Assembly: GCF_001632365.1 (NCBI RefSeq)
Contig: NW_024468513.1
Span: forward strand, 1,041,609-1,105,608
Direction of reading: 5' to 3'
Source of the DNA: Laetiporus sulphureus 93-53
Lineage: Eukaryota > Basidiomycota > Agaricomycetes > Polyporales > Laetiporaceae
Length of the DNA: 64,000 nt
The notes under the pieces were generated by a model. It saw only the letters and a program-made list of their open reading frames with translations. It was not told the origin of the DNA and did not search any database. Below are positions 24,382 through 34,771 of the stretch, in pieces. Position 1 is the first letter of the stretch, and each line of letters starts with the position of its first letter. Made by a program: the position numbers and the translations under genes.

Positions 24382-26970
24382 ATGTCCGGCATTGCAATAG
24401 TTCAAGCAATCCCTGGCGGGAACGATTATTTATTGGAGGACGTTGATTACACATCGGGGGACACTCGAGGAGTAGTTGTACGTGTGGTTAGCGAGACGTG
24501 GTACGACTCGGTTGCTCAAAGTTTGACTGCAGGTCTCAGTTGTCGTTTCCTGGTTCTCTGGTGCGGCAGTGGTCGGATTGCTCGTTGCTCTTGCTGTGAG
24601 TTCACTTGAGTCCTGGCATTACTCCTTCCCCTAACAATCTTGCAGATTTCAGCATGGAACACTCGGAAGTCGGTAAATCCTCATTTGTTTGTACGAAGCC
24701 ACGTCGCTGCGTACTTCGTATCGCTTCTGTTGTGTGACCTCCTGCAAGGTGTGTTCATACGCTGTCGCAATGCAGAGGCAAGAACGTAATGTTTGGCAGC
24801 TTTCGGGTCCATCCTCAATATGAGATGGGTAGCCAATGGGGAAATCATCGCTGGCCATTATTGCACCTTTCAGGGTTGGTATTGTGGTATGATGCACGAG
24901 AACCTTTGTTCTGAACGTCGCCTTTTCAGGCTTCATCAAGCAGAGTGCGGATGTATCCACGGCAATTTGGTGAGTGTGATGTATCGTTCTCTTCCCTAGG
25001 TGAAACCAACGATATTCCTTAGGTCTTTCGTGAGTCTCGTACCTTCTTGGACTTTATATGACTTATCAATGGACATGCAGCTCATTGCTTTACATACATT
25101 CCTAGTAGTCTTCCTGCGATGGAACATGCCGAGGCGTAGTCTCTATGCGATGTTTTTTGGCGGCTGGGGATTCGTCCTTTTGATCATCATCATTGGACCC
25201 GCTAGCTACAGGAAGGAGTGGGGCCCCTTCTGTGAGCACCGAAATCAATCATGAAACCATCGTTCTCTTATCGCGTTCTGCAGATGGAATTGCTGGCTAT
25301 TGGTGTTGGATCTCGAGCAACTATGATACGGACCGTCTCGTGTATGTCATCTAAGTCTTATCCTTTGCCATCACTAACTCTGCGAACTCGATGATAGATT
25401 GGACTACTTGTGGGTGCGTGTTTAGATGCCAGTCTTTTGACGGTCAAGAATCTTAACTTGTCCATTCAGCTGTTTGTATCTGCAGCCCTGACGTTTATCC
25501 TGTATATTCTGGTCTATCTCAATCTACGCGGAAATGTCACGACTAGCGGCATAGTACTCCACCGCGATTCGATGGTGGTCAGAACTGTTCATACGCAGGT
25601 TGTTGCTCTGGCGAAGCAAATGCTCATGTGAGTGTTAATCCAACAATCATTTATGCTCGTGATTCTAAATAATACGATAGATATCCGGTATGTGCGCGCT
25701 CTTGCATACTGTAGTGCCGCTAATCTGGCAACTAGGTTGCATACACCATCCTTATCCTTCCGATCACCATTTGTCGATTCGTGGAATGGTCGGGTTACGG
25801 CGTATCCGAGTCTGTCAGCGCTTTTGCGTGAGTACACTCATTAAGTCTATTGGAGTCTGCGCTGATATCGCCTTCAAAAGTGACTCGGTGTTCCTCATGC
25901 AAGGTACGACATTGCATGTGTAAACTACACATTAGCTCACATCCATTTCAGGGCTGGTCGACGTTATCCTGTTCTTGGTAACGCGACGTGTTCTCCCCGA
26001 TCACAGCGTGTTGCCAAGGTCCGTCAGCATCAAGTTCTGGTGCAGAAAAACTGGGTCCTCCGCAGTGGTGACCAACGCTTCCAGGGGTTTCGTAATCGAC
26101 CCCGATCTTGAGAAAGGAAATGCAGACAATTCAGAGGAAGAGAAGCGCGATGGTATCTTCAAGAGAGCTGATAGCCCCGATGCAAACTCGGAACTCTCGC
26201 ATGACCATTCAGTCACGATCAGGGTGCAGTCAATGGTGGTGGATCGCATCTACATGCAACCTGGTGTATATGAACATCCTCGCACACCTCCCCGGATGAC
26301 GCCTCAGACTGCCGGCCAAATGGAGGATGTCTCGCTGGACAGTGCCAAAGCCGTTAGAGCAAGCAATAGAGACAGCGATTACTACGCCAAAGATCTCCCC
26401 CCGCTTCCTAACTCCGCGTATACTCCTCGAGGCACCGTTAGGAGCTACTATGCCGAGAATCCGGCTCCCACGCACAGTCCCCGCCCCAACATGGAATGTG
26501 GCGAAATGTCCCGGGCCAGTAGTCCAACGCTCAGCCCACAAGCAGACCGGTATGTCCAGGACACGAGTCATGCTGGCAGCCCGCTGCGCAGTGCCAGAAG
26601 TCCGCGAAACTATGGGACTGTCTCACCAGCACCCGCGTACACTCCTAGGCGGACCATGACCGAGGATGCTCGCCCAGACAATTACTACGCGGAGCACTCG
26701 CCGAGTCACACTCCTCCGCACACGGCGCATTCAGATGGCAGTGAGAGGTACAGTGCTACTGAGAGCAGCCACTACACCAGTGATGAGGAGGACCATCATG
26801 ATCCTGTGCACAGCCCAATGTTCATTCCCCGCACTGCACCCCGCCCTCTGTACCTCGGCACGCCCCGCAGCGCGACCTTCCCCACCACGAGGCCACCTCA
26901 AGGCAGTGCACGTACTGCTAACTTCCCATTGAGCGCCAGATTGCCCCCATCCGGTGGTAACTGGTTCTGA
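24382..26970 (+). CDS. Seven-helix G-protein-coupled-receptor-like protein with long cytoplasmic tail
   Basis: Fourteen exons close in frame to 635 residues: 24382-24477, 24533-24595, 24646-24748, 24800-24874, 24930-24969, 25023-25029, 25081-25231, 25284-25341, 25398-25413, 25470-25627, 25681-25687, 25736-25827, 25881-25903 and 25952-26970. Helices include VVVSWFSGAAVVGLLVALA, HVAAYFVSLLLCDLLQAFG, FIKQSADVSTAIWSFLIALH, MFFGGWGFVLLIIIIGPASY, LFVSAALTFILYILVYLNLR, VAYTILILPITICRF and GLVDVILFLVTRRVLP. The pattern ISAWNTRKS, CTFQGFIKQSADVSTAIW and FLVVFLRWN is that of fungal receptors of the Git3/cAMP-receptor-like group, which couple nutrient or pheromone-like signals to heterotrimeric G proteins. 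The tail of about 330 residues is rich in Ser-Pro/Thr-Pro and repeats YTPR. Two exons are only 7 bases long. The ligand is unknown. Confidence 0.87.
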
Positions 26971-27500
26971 AGGGCAACGACAACACGAGTCTTTCTCTCA
27001 TTTAGGACTGTTGACGAGACTTTATCACCTTGACGGTGTGCTTACTTTCGTTTTTCGGACTCTTGTATTAGCATCACGATAAAACTTATGCGGCTCTCGA
27101 GCCATACATGACATACTAGTGCAGTATAGACTACTGTTGATCTGTCTTAATGCAATGGACACCACGCGGCAGCTTGAAGCAGCCCATGACTATGTATAGC
27201 TCTGTATTCACCAACCTTGGTCTGCATTGTCCACTTGAAGCCTCTTTCAGTTCTCCAATTTATTCTAAGTGTGTAGGAGATCTACCTGATCTAGTATGAA
27301 ACTGGAATCGGGAATCAGAGTAGCACGGAAGGTGCAACGTGCCAGAATGCTGGACTTCCAGAGTGAGACGTGGAACGGAACAACACTACGAGGTACAGGC
27401 CGTGAGCATCTAACCGCAACCTTGAGCCCAGCCTGCCGCTAGTCCATCATGTCACGAATATTGAGCCTTTCGCGCACAAAAGCAATCCAATCCAAAGATG
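26971..27500. other. Intergenic region
   Basis: About 530 bases after the receptor gene, without open frames of note, repeats or RNA signals that I can recognise. Confidence 0.4.
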
Positions 27501-27506
27501 AAAAAA
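27501..27506 (-). terminator. RNA polymerase III terminator of tRNA-Ser
   Basis: On the minus strand the tRNA 3' end is followed almost at once by six T residues (AAAAAA on the plus strand). Confidence 0.8.
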
Positions 27507-27507
27507 T

Positions 27508-27600
27508 CGACACCACTGGGATTTGAACCCAGGCTCCCAAAGGGAAACAGATAACCGAATTCATTCGAATCTGTCGCCGTAACCACTTGGCTATAGTGCC
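27508..27600 (-). tRNA. tRNA-Ser (CGA) with intron
   Basis: Minus-strand cloverleaf: acceptor GGCACTA/TGGTGTC with two G-T pairs, D arm GCC/GGC, anticodon stem ACAGA/TCTGT (27574-27570 and 27551-27547), T arm CTGGG/CCCAG around TTCAAAT, discriminator G at 27508. Eighteen bases between the anticodon-stem halves imply a seven-base loop plus an 11-base intron beginning just after the anticodon. The anticodon CGA is at 27567-27565. The long variable arm (CCC..GGG) fits the serine class. An intron in tRNA-Ser(CGA) is common in fungi. Confidence 0.92.
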
Positions 27601-28208
27601 TTAGCCATCAGGGCTGGCTTAATTATAATTGAGCGCTACAGCACATTTTAGTACTACTTTTTGAACCCATTCCTAGACATCGGCGGAATGAAGTTATCAG
27701 GTACCGAGCTCAACGGCCAAGCAAGATAAGAGTTCATGTATACACCGCCTCTATATTTCACTCGAGAAGCGCCGGCAGTTGCCGGCAGCAGACCTTGCGA
27801 CTGTAGGCGACGGGTGGTAGCGATCAATGTGGATAAGAATTTTCGGTTGGATGGAGCGGAAGAGATGCTCGTCATAAGTATGCGGAATAGGTGATGTAGT
27901 GTAGAAAGAATGAATTTCTTTTAGGACACGGAAAAATGCGAGGTGGAGCATACATTGGAGTACACTAAGGGCGAGAAAAAAAAATCAATAACGAGACCGA
28001 CTAGTGGCGAAGGATCAAGAGACGATGGCGTGGTGGATGACGCTGAATAACGAGACAAAGGACGTGTAAGGCAGGAGTGTATGCGGTACATAGTATATAA
28101 TATAATTCTTCCACACCATCAGGTGGGCAGAAAATAACAATCTACGACAAGTATAGTAAGTAGAAGACATCTGCGACTACACATAACGCACGGAGGACAA
28201 CATCCGCG

Positions 28209-28256
28209 TTATTATGCCATCGATGTCTCGCAGCGGAGACATCGATGGCATAATAA
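28209..28256. repeat. Perfect 21-bp inverted repeat (hairpin)
   Basis: 28209-28229 and 28236-28256 are exact reverse complements (core ATGCCATCGATGTCTC) around the six-base loop GCAGCG. Confidence 0.9.
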
Positions 28257-28369
28257 ACAAAGTGGTACGGGCACAGCGTCTAAACGAAAACGGTAAGCGA
28301 TAGAATGACGTCGAAGGAGACAACAAGGCCAAAGTTGCCTGCGCCGAAATCACGTCACAATTGTGCCCC

Positions 28370-28397
28370 GGGAGAAACCTTGCAGTCGCAAGGTAAT
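28370..28397. repeat. 28-bp dispersed repeat with palindromic core, copy 1
   Basis: Identical to 29793-29820. It contains the small palindrome CCTTGC-AGTC-GCAAGG. Both copies lie next to the decayed orphan gene, one on each side. Confidence 0.8.
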
Positions 28398-28559
28398 TGT
28401 ACATGAATCATACTGTCGTATCATCGCAGTAGAGTGATTCAGTGCAAGTAGTACAAATCGGTGTTAAAGCGTATCATAGCGTGGAAGTCACACATCGTAA
28501 AGAGCGAGGTCGTAGAGACCTGACTATGCGTAGGGGGTGTTCTGGTGCATTCATGAATA

Positions 28560-29404
28560 TTAGCTAGGTTCGGCGTGGTCGGACGTCACGTACCATTTGC
28601 GAATAAGGCATTTCTTAGTTGGACTGTGGGCCGGACTGTCTTGAGCACGGTGCTTAAGAGGTGAAGCCAGGAGGCTGACCGGCTGGTCGATGATATTTAA
28701 CTCGACGATGTCCATGCTGAACGAGAGCGAGCTGTCAATTTTCCATCGCGATATAATTACGATCGCTTTGACGAGTGCCCCTTTTAACGCGTCTTCGTAC
28801 TTATCGGGCTGGACAAGATGATCATGCTTGTCATATGCCGGCAGGAGACGGGGGCGCCAAATACCGAGTCTAGAAAGCTTGTCTCTGGCCGCGAGAGCAT
28901 CAGCTATAACACAGCCAATTGTCGATGTTGAAGCCTGCAAGTAATGAAGCAAGATGACATTATAGATGACATTATAGTGAAACAAAGGGACACAGAAGTC
29001 CTCAACTCACGTTCGTTGTACTGCCGTTCATCAGTCCGATCGACGCGCTGTGAAAACGTTCCGCATGTTAGCCAACCAGTCATCAGCTATAATAATGCAC
29101 GCACCTCGAAGATTTTGTGTCAGATTTTGATGCGGTCTTCGACGTCGAGCATGTGGCCATTAACCGTCCAACATTTCTTGTCCTCCTTCGAGCGCCTCTC
29201 TATTGTACGAAGTGTCTCGCGAGCCTTCATATATAGTGATTTAAGTTCGTTGAGGGAAGGAGGGGCGACGCAGGCAGATGCAGAATGGTTTTCAAATCCC
29301 TTGTTCTTATCACCGAGTTTGGAATTCCATTTACCGCACGGTCCACAATGAGCAATTGCTGATGGAAGATGAGAGACTGGCTAAATTGGACCGAGAAACG
29401 ACGG
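28560..29404 (-). pseudogene. Decayed homologue of the orphan gene at 55.3-56.5 kb
   Basis: Minus-strand segments match the gene at 55287-56474. Exon-4-like 28903-28560 reads RPRLLPAYDKHDHLVQPDKY then LKGALV, against TLPAYKMDEELILPNEY then LRGAVV. Exon-3-like 29047-29011 begins RVDRTDE (other copy RVKPDE). Exon-2-like sequence from about 29404 to 29105 contains CGKWNSK (other copy CGKWNGR) and ends IKI-stop-HKIFE where the other copy has VKVRHAIFE. That TGA lies where the homologue has Arg, which suggests CGA to TGA. The 5' end is uncertain: an in-frame TAG lies near 29380 and a 100-base gap follows at 29538. Splicing that avoids the TGA cannot be excluded, so calling this broken is likely rather than certain. 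Function unknown. Confidence 0.6.
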
Positions 29405-29537
29405 AGTGGTGGACAAAAGTTCGGGGGGACAGAAATACAACAGATGCATAGATGAAAGTATATTATCTTACATCACATAGCTCATGAACATTTGACGATA
29501 GCTCGGCGTGAAATGACAATGCTCACGGGGGTGTGTG

Positions 29538-29637
29538 NNNNNNNNNNNNNNNNNNNNNNNNNNNNNNNNNNNNNNNNNNNNNNNNNNNNNNNNNNNNNNN
29601 NNNNNNNNNNNNNNNNNNNNNNNNNNNNNNNNNNNNN
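29538..29637. other. Assembly gap of 100 N
   Basis: Exactly 100 N, the usual placeholder for a gap of unknown size, next to the 5' side of the decayed orphan gene. Confidence 0.95.
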
Positions 29638-29792
29638 TATAACGAGTGCGTTTGGGAGGAGGGGGTGTGGTGGTGTTAGGATCGAGTGTGGGGGAGGGGG
29701 AGGTGGCGTTAAGGCCGATGGAGAGAAACATTATTAAACAGAGCCAAACAAGTACAAAATCCTGTGTAAAAAATCGCCTTACATTCTGACCT

Positions 29793-29820
29793 GGGAGAAA
29801 CCTTGCAGTCGCAAGGTAAT
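29793..29820. repeat. 28-bp dispersed repeat with palindromic core, copy 2
   Basis: Exact second copy, same orientation, of 28370-28397. Confidence 0.8.
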
Positions 29821-30334
29821 ATTACTGAAATGTGGAAGTCGCCGTTGCATACCATACACATACGCGTTCGGCTTACGCGTGGTCAAAATGACATACAAAC
29901 TGACTACTGAAGACGGTGGAATACTGATTGAATGATATATTGGCTGTCTGATTGGTGTTTGTCAATTGTCAAATGAACGGCGTGTACAAGGGATGTGGTC
30001 TTGCAAGTAGAGACAGGAATTCTTGACGAAGAATGATAGCAACTTCTGTGACAATTGAGACGAGTTGATGCCGCATTGTGCTTTAATTTTCATGCACTAA
30101 ATTGATCCTTGTGGAAGGAGCTGTAGCACTATATTCAATCATTGATTATTGGACGCAATGCGGGCAGTGCAAAGTGGGATCCTAGAATGGAGGAAGGTTG
30201 AGAAGGAAGCGCTCAGCTGCAAATCGATACGAGGTGTCCGGTGTCTGTGGTGACAATGTTCTGCCCGACGTGCACGCCGAACGCGACCGTTCCTCGCCGA
30301 CCGTTCTCTGGCTTGATAACCTCGCTTTGCGACA
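29821..30334. other. Intergenic region upstream of GCN5
   Basis: About 510 bases, AT-richer than its surroundings, with the GCN5 promoter. No recognisable site or RNA. Confidence 0.4.
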
Positions 30335-32773
30335 ATGAAGGCGTTATACCCTGCTTCGCATGAGATACCCAGTCTATCTGATGAGCAGCTGGCCGTCAAG
30401 ATCGCGCGGCATTCAAGGTGTACCGCGTGTTCCTCATGTCCTGGACTCCGACCACCACCCGGTGTATATGTTACTCTCGACTCGGAACCACAAGATGACA
30501 CGTTGCCGGAGGACTCGACAGAGCTTCATTCGAAAGTAGACAATGCATCCCCTCCATACCTGTCGAATTGTGTTTGCGGTCATGACCTCAGCGAGCATGG
30601 CGCTGACCAGTCCTCTATTGATCCGGAGGAGTTCGGCCGGAGAGGTCGTGTTGCCGTCCGAGCTGACGAGTTGCTGAAGGTACTTCATGCGCGTATTTAT
30701 CAAGATTGCTAGTTACTGAGTGGCCGTGACTCACCATATTCGCAGGTGCGGAGTTGCAAATGCCTCTGCATCTAGTGTCCCTCGGTTCACATTCTTGTTA
30801 GGATGAGGACAAACTGCTGGACTTTGCGTACACAGACGACCACATCTCCGGTTTGCGGCGGCAGATGCAGATCCCTCCATCGTCTCGAGAAAGCTCAATA
30901 TCAGATGCCCTGGGATCACTAGGTGAGGATGCTCAATGCGCGAAGGACTTCAGTGATCTGAGACATGCAAGACAGTGCCGTCTTCGCCAGGCAGGCACCT
31001 GCTATCGCCAGCGTCATCCTTTCTGAGTGACGCGCTTGATGGCCCAGAACCACCGACGAAGAAACGTCGAGTGTCCTTCTCGTCTCTCAGTAGCAGTGAT
31101 GAAGACGAGGACGAAGAGGACAAACCCTTGGCTGCTCAAATGACAAGCGGCCAAAAGTCTCCAGCTGGTCATTCCGGAAAAGATCGTGGGCACCGTCCGA
31201 TGGGACAGAAACGGGGTGGTAAGCAGGCGATGAGCATGAAAGCGAGGACGGCGCCAACATCAATAGCACCGCCGACGGGGGATGAACAGGCGGAAATGAA
31301 TCGGCACACAGGCGGTGTGCAGGACTACGAGCCAAAGATCAAGGTCGAGGAGAAGATGGACGAAGGGCAGTTGATTCGTCTGGCCACTGGTGTGCCCGTT
31401 GATACGGGAGGTGTTGTATCCGGCATAGTGCGCAAATATAAGTTCGATCAGGGCGGTCACTAATGATGGTCTGCAGCCTTCCTCAAAACCGGAGAAGGCT
31501 GCCCAAGTTGAGCTGAGGAAAGGTGTCATCAAAATTGTTGACGTTGAGAACGACCGAGAGCCGCGTTCACTGGTTATCCTGACGGGCTTGAAGACACTGT
31601 TCCAGAAGCAGCTACCTAAGATGCCACGCGAATACATTGCTCGGCTCGTATATGATTCAAACTCGAAGTGTTTAGCGATTGTCAAGCGCGGTTACAAGGT
31701 TGTTGGCGGGATCTGTTACAGGCCTTTCCCGCATCGTGGCTTCGCGGAAATAGTCTTCTTTGCCACTGCATCCGTTGATCAAGTGAAGGTTGGTCTATAA
31801 CCCCCCAATCCTTCTCCCTCACAAGTGACATGCGAGCAGGGATACGGCTCGATGCTCATGGACCATTTCAAAGCTCATATTCGCCGAACGTATTCGGATA
31901 TGTGGTACTTCCTCACCTATGCAGATAACTACGCCGTTGGATACTTCCGCAAGCAGGGTTTCTCGAAAGAGATTACATTGGACCGATCGATCTGGTCGGG
32001 TTATATCAAGGATTACGAGGGAGGGACGATCATGCAATGCACAATGTTGGCAAAGGTCGACTATCTGAAGACGAAAGAAGTCATCGCACAGCAGAAAGAC
32101 GCAATCATGACGAAGATCAGGGAAATGTCGCGGAGCCATATTGTATACGAAGGTCTACCACAGTTTAGCGGGGACGCCCCAGAAGGCGTAACTGTCGATC
32201 CGCAAGATGTTCCCGGGTTGCGTGCGTGCTTAAGATGTTGTCGAGCGATGCTTGCCCTTCTCACAGACATCTTCTATGCAGGCGAGAGTGGGTGGACACC
32301 AGCAATGGCATCGCTGTATGCGCAGTGTCTTCTATGCGGTTCTAGGACTAATGCTAATCCATTTGGCACGGCAGCACTGCACGTCCAACAGGGAGAGGAG
32401 CGGAACATACCATCATGGAGAAACTTCTGTCTGATTTGCAGAACCACAGTCTTGCATGGCCATTCCTGCAGCCTGTCAATGCAGAGGAGGTCGCTGATTA
32501 TTACGAAGTCATCAAGCAACCAATGGGTAAGCATCTCGTCTATGATCAATTGGATAAGATCGTCACGAGTCTGCAGACTTCAGCACCATGGAGCACAAGC
32601 TAGAAACAAATCAGTATCCTACATTGGATGCCTTTCTCGTCGACGCACAGCTGGTGTTCGACAATTGTCGCACGTACAATCCAGAAGGTACCATCTATTA
32701 CAAGAACTCTATTAAACTAGAGAAATTCCTTAGGGAGCAGTTAGCATCGTATAAAGTGAAGAAGGAAGAATAG
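30335..32773 (+). CDS. GCN5: Histone acetyltransferase Gcn5 with bromodomain
   Basis: Eight exons, 30335-30679, 30802-30922, 30991-31415, 31477-31788, 31840-32221, 32282-32315, 32375-32526 and 32577-32773, give 655 residues. The N-terminal part has a Cys-rich segment ([10 protein letters not shown] and [11 protein letters not shown]) like the PCAF N-terminal homology region, then a Ser/Asp-rich, Lys-containing linker. The GNAT domain shows [19 protein letters not shown], with the catalytic Glu and the acetyl-CoA loop QVKGYGSMLM, then [19 protein letters not shown]. The bromodomain at the C-terminus shows [20 protein letters not shown] and [17 protein letters not shown]. Gcn5 acetylates histone H3 tails as the catalytic subunit of SAGA/ADA complexes in the nucleus. 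The protein is longer than yeast Gcn5 because of the N-terminal half. The first intron (122 bases) is the least certain boundary. Confidence 0.95.
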
Positions 32774-33319
32774 TCCGTTGCCGTATCGTTTCGTCGTTTC
32801 CGTGGCTAACGGGTCTGCTGTTTTGAAGGTGTAGCCATGAGCTTCTTTGTAGTCTAGTCGCCGTCTAATCGACACTCCTGCCTTTAAAAGATATGTGCTC
32901 ATGTCTGTCACAAGTATCTTGGGAAAGTCTACGACGGCCCTCACGACCGAACACACCGAATGGCATTCGGTCTGCCTCAGGAATTGCGAGTCATCTATGC
33001 ATAATGTAGTGGGCTCCACCTGCTAGCTCAGTGGTATGTATCTTAATTGTATGACACCTTCGGACGATGTCGAGTATGAGGTATGAGCTATGGTGACATG
33101 TGACATGCCCTGGGCAAATGAGTGCGCACTCAAGCTGCAAGGACAAACAACGGAAGAACGGAACGTGGCAGGTTCCACGTGTTGTCCGCGATAGGCAAGC
33201 TTTCCACACCGCACCCACTGCGGCCTATAAAGTGCGACCTTATCGATCAATGGGACGGCAAGGTTTCACTTCTTCCGCCGTGGCTGTCTTTGTGGCCTTC
33301 CGGTGCATTCCCGTGAACC
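32774..33319. other. Intergenic region
   Basis: About 545 bases between two plus-strand genes; no open frame, repeat or RNA signal I can support. Confidence 0.4.
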
Positions 33320-33904
33320 ATGTCGCAGTTCGGCACGCCTCTACGTCGCGTCCAACCCCAAACTCATCCAAGTCTGGTAAGCTCATTCACGATGCCATGG
33401 TGCTTATGACGATACTAAGCGTGCTCTCTGCAGCTGCTACAGCCTGCGCGGTACCCTCAAGTTCCTCCAGAGATTCGTGACCACAATCGTTACTATGCGC
33501 TCGGATGGCCCGTGGATGAAGACTGGCTGAGAAAATTCGCTTCGCGCACTAGTGCCGGCGCGGTCAACTGCCAGGAGGGACTGATCGCACACAGCGTTCT
33601 ACAACTGAGGAGATTGGCGAGGTTTCGGCACATATACTACCTGCCTGTGTTGCCCGACGGTGCTCCCACTCCTGACGACGCTCTTGATCCTGGGATTCCT
33701 CGCCAGTGGATTATCGCTATCGCATACACAGCCACAAAATCAATGTTCTGTGAACGGCCGACAAAGGCGAAGTACGAATGGCTGAAGAGCGTCTTTGGAC
33801 GTGAACCGTGCTGGTACAGAGATTTCAATCCCAAAGAAGTGTTCTGGCAGCAAACTCTTTCCCGCGCGGATCGTCCAGTGAACGATGCCGCATCCTTCCT
33901 GTAG
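33320..33904 (+). CDS. Conserved-looking small protein of unknown function
   Basis: Two exons, 33320-33376 and 33434-33904, give 175 residues starting MSQFGTPLRRVQPQTHPS. The body reads like a folded, soluble domain: YYALGWPVDEDWLRKFA, then RHIYYLPVLPDGAPTPDDA, PRQWIIAIAYTATKSMFC and YEWLKSVFGREPCWYRDF. It has no membrane segment and no motif I recognise. The start was chosen because the short first exon joins in frame through a normal 57-base intron; an overlapping frame from 33250 has no support. Adjacent genes do not suggest a role. Confidence 0.6.
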
Positions 33905-34434
33905 GACGTATACTCTATCCCTTATACCAACATGGCTGTACAATCCAAAATGTGGTGAGTGCAATCCACGGCAGAGACTGTCGAGGGGCGCTCTTTTCTG
34001 AGGATTCTTTAGTAGCAACCGTTCAGATGCACTTGTTCCGTACTGCTCGCAAAACTGATAAATCTGTCAGCAGTACCTCCTATCCTTTATTATCTTCATA
34101 CAGCGAGTAAGGATGATTACATGGCGACATTCGACTGATGAGTGGCCGGACTGACTAAGAGCGCCGGCGCTTTTTATACGTACCTCGATTGGGGCAGATC
34201 AATCCTAGCTTTTTTTCTCCATCACGAACCTGATCCTGATTGGCACGGTACCCGCGCAGCCTGTATGTTTAAAAATGTCATGCAAGCGGACAGCGTGACA
34301 CAGACGCAGATCACTGCACGTTCTGGTGCATGCGACACGTGCTGCATATTTGCGACTCAAGTCAGACGCCAACTCAAGGGTCGTTTGTTTTTACCTGAAA
34401 GTGCTGGTTCCGTACGCGCACACGTAAATGTGTC
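33905..34434. other. Intergenic region before duplication copy A
   Basis: About 530 bases. A long open frame that begins at 34142 and runs into the duplicated block shows no motif and is regarded as chance. Confidence 0.35.
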
Positions 34435-34771
34435 GGTAGCTGAAAGACAAGTGAAGTATTGCAGGCAACTCAACTACCTTCCCCCTTGGCAACATGCACC
34501 TTTACTCGTGTCTACTAAATGGTCAGAATCATGTTCAGTAACAGCCGATATCTTCAATCTCCAGCCGCCTAGTTTAAACTTAGCAGTTAAGCGACATTTG
34601 GGGCAGCAAAAGACGCTTCGGGGCCGCGCCCTTTATTTGGACATGCATACGATCAGCTTATATACACCGATAGCCAACGATATCAAGTTCAAACAATCCT
34701 GGAACTACTCCGTATAATCATCTCTCCTCATCTCCGTAATAGAGGTCAGCCCGCGACACTCGTGTATCTTC

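Larger units (their letters stand above)
27601..28559. other. Intergenic region with a perfect hairpin
   Basis: Nearly 1 kb with only short, motif-free open frames on the minus strand (27654-27951). It holds the 21-bp perfect inverted repeat at 28209-28256 and one copy of a 28-base repeat at 28370-28397. Confidence 0.4.

Noticed and set aside
27654..27951. Minus-strand open frames with a mitochondrial-looking N-terminus
   Set aside because: Short, no conserved motif, and no downstream exon could be joined.
34142..34717. Long plus-strand open frame of 191 codons before the methyltransferase pseudogene
   Set aside because: No motif, and it runs across the start of the duplicated block into sequence whose counterpart in copy B is not open in the same way; a chance frame.
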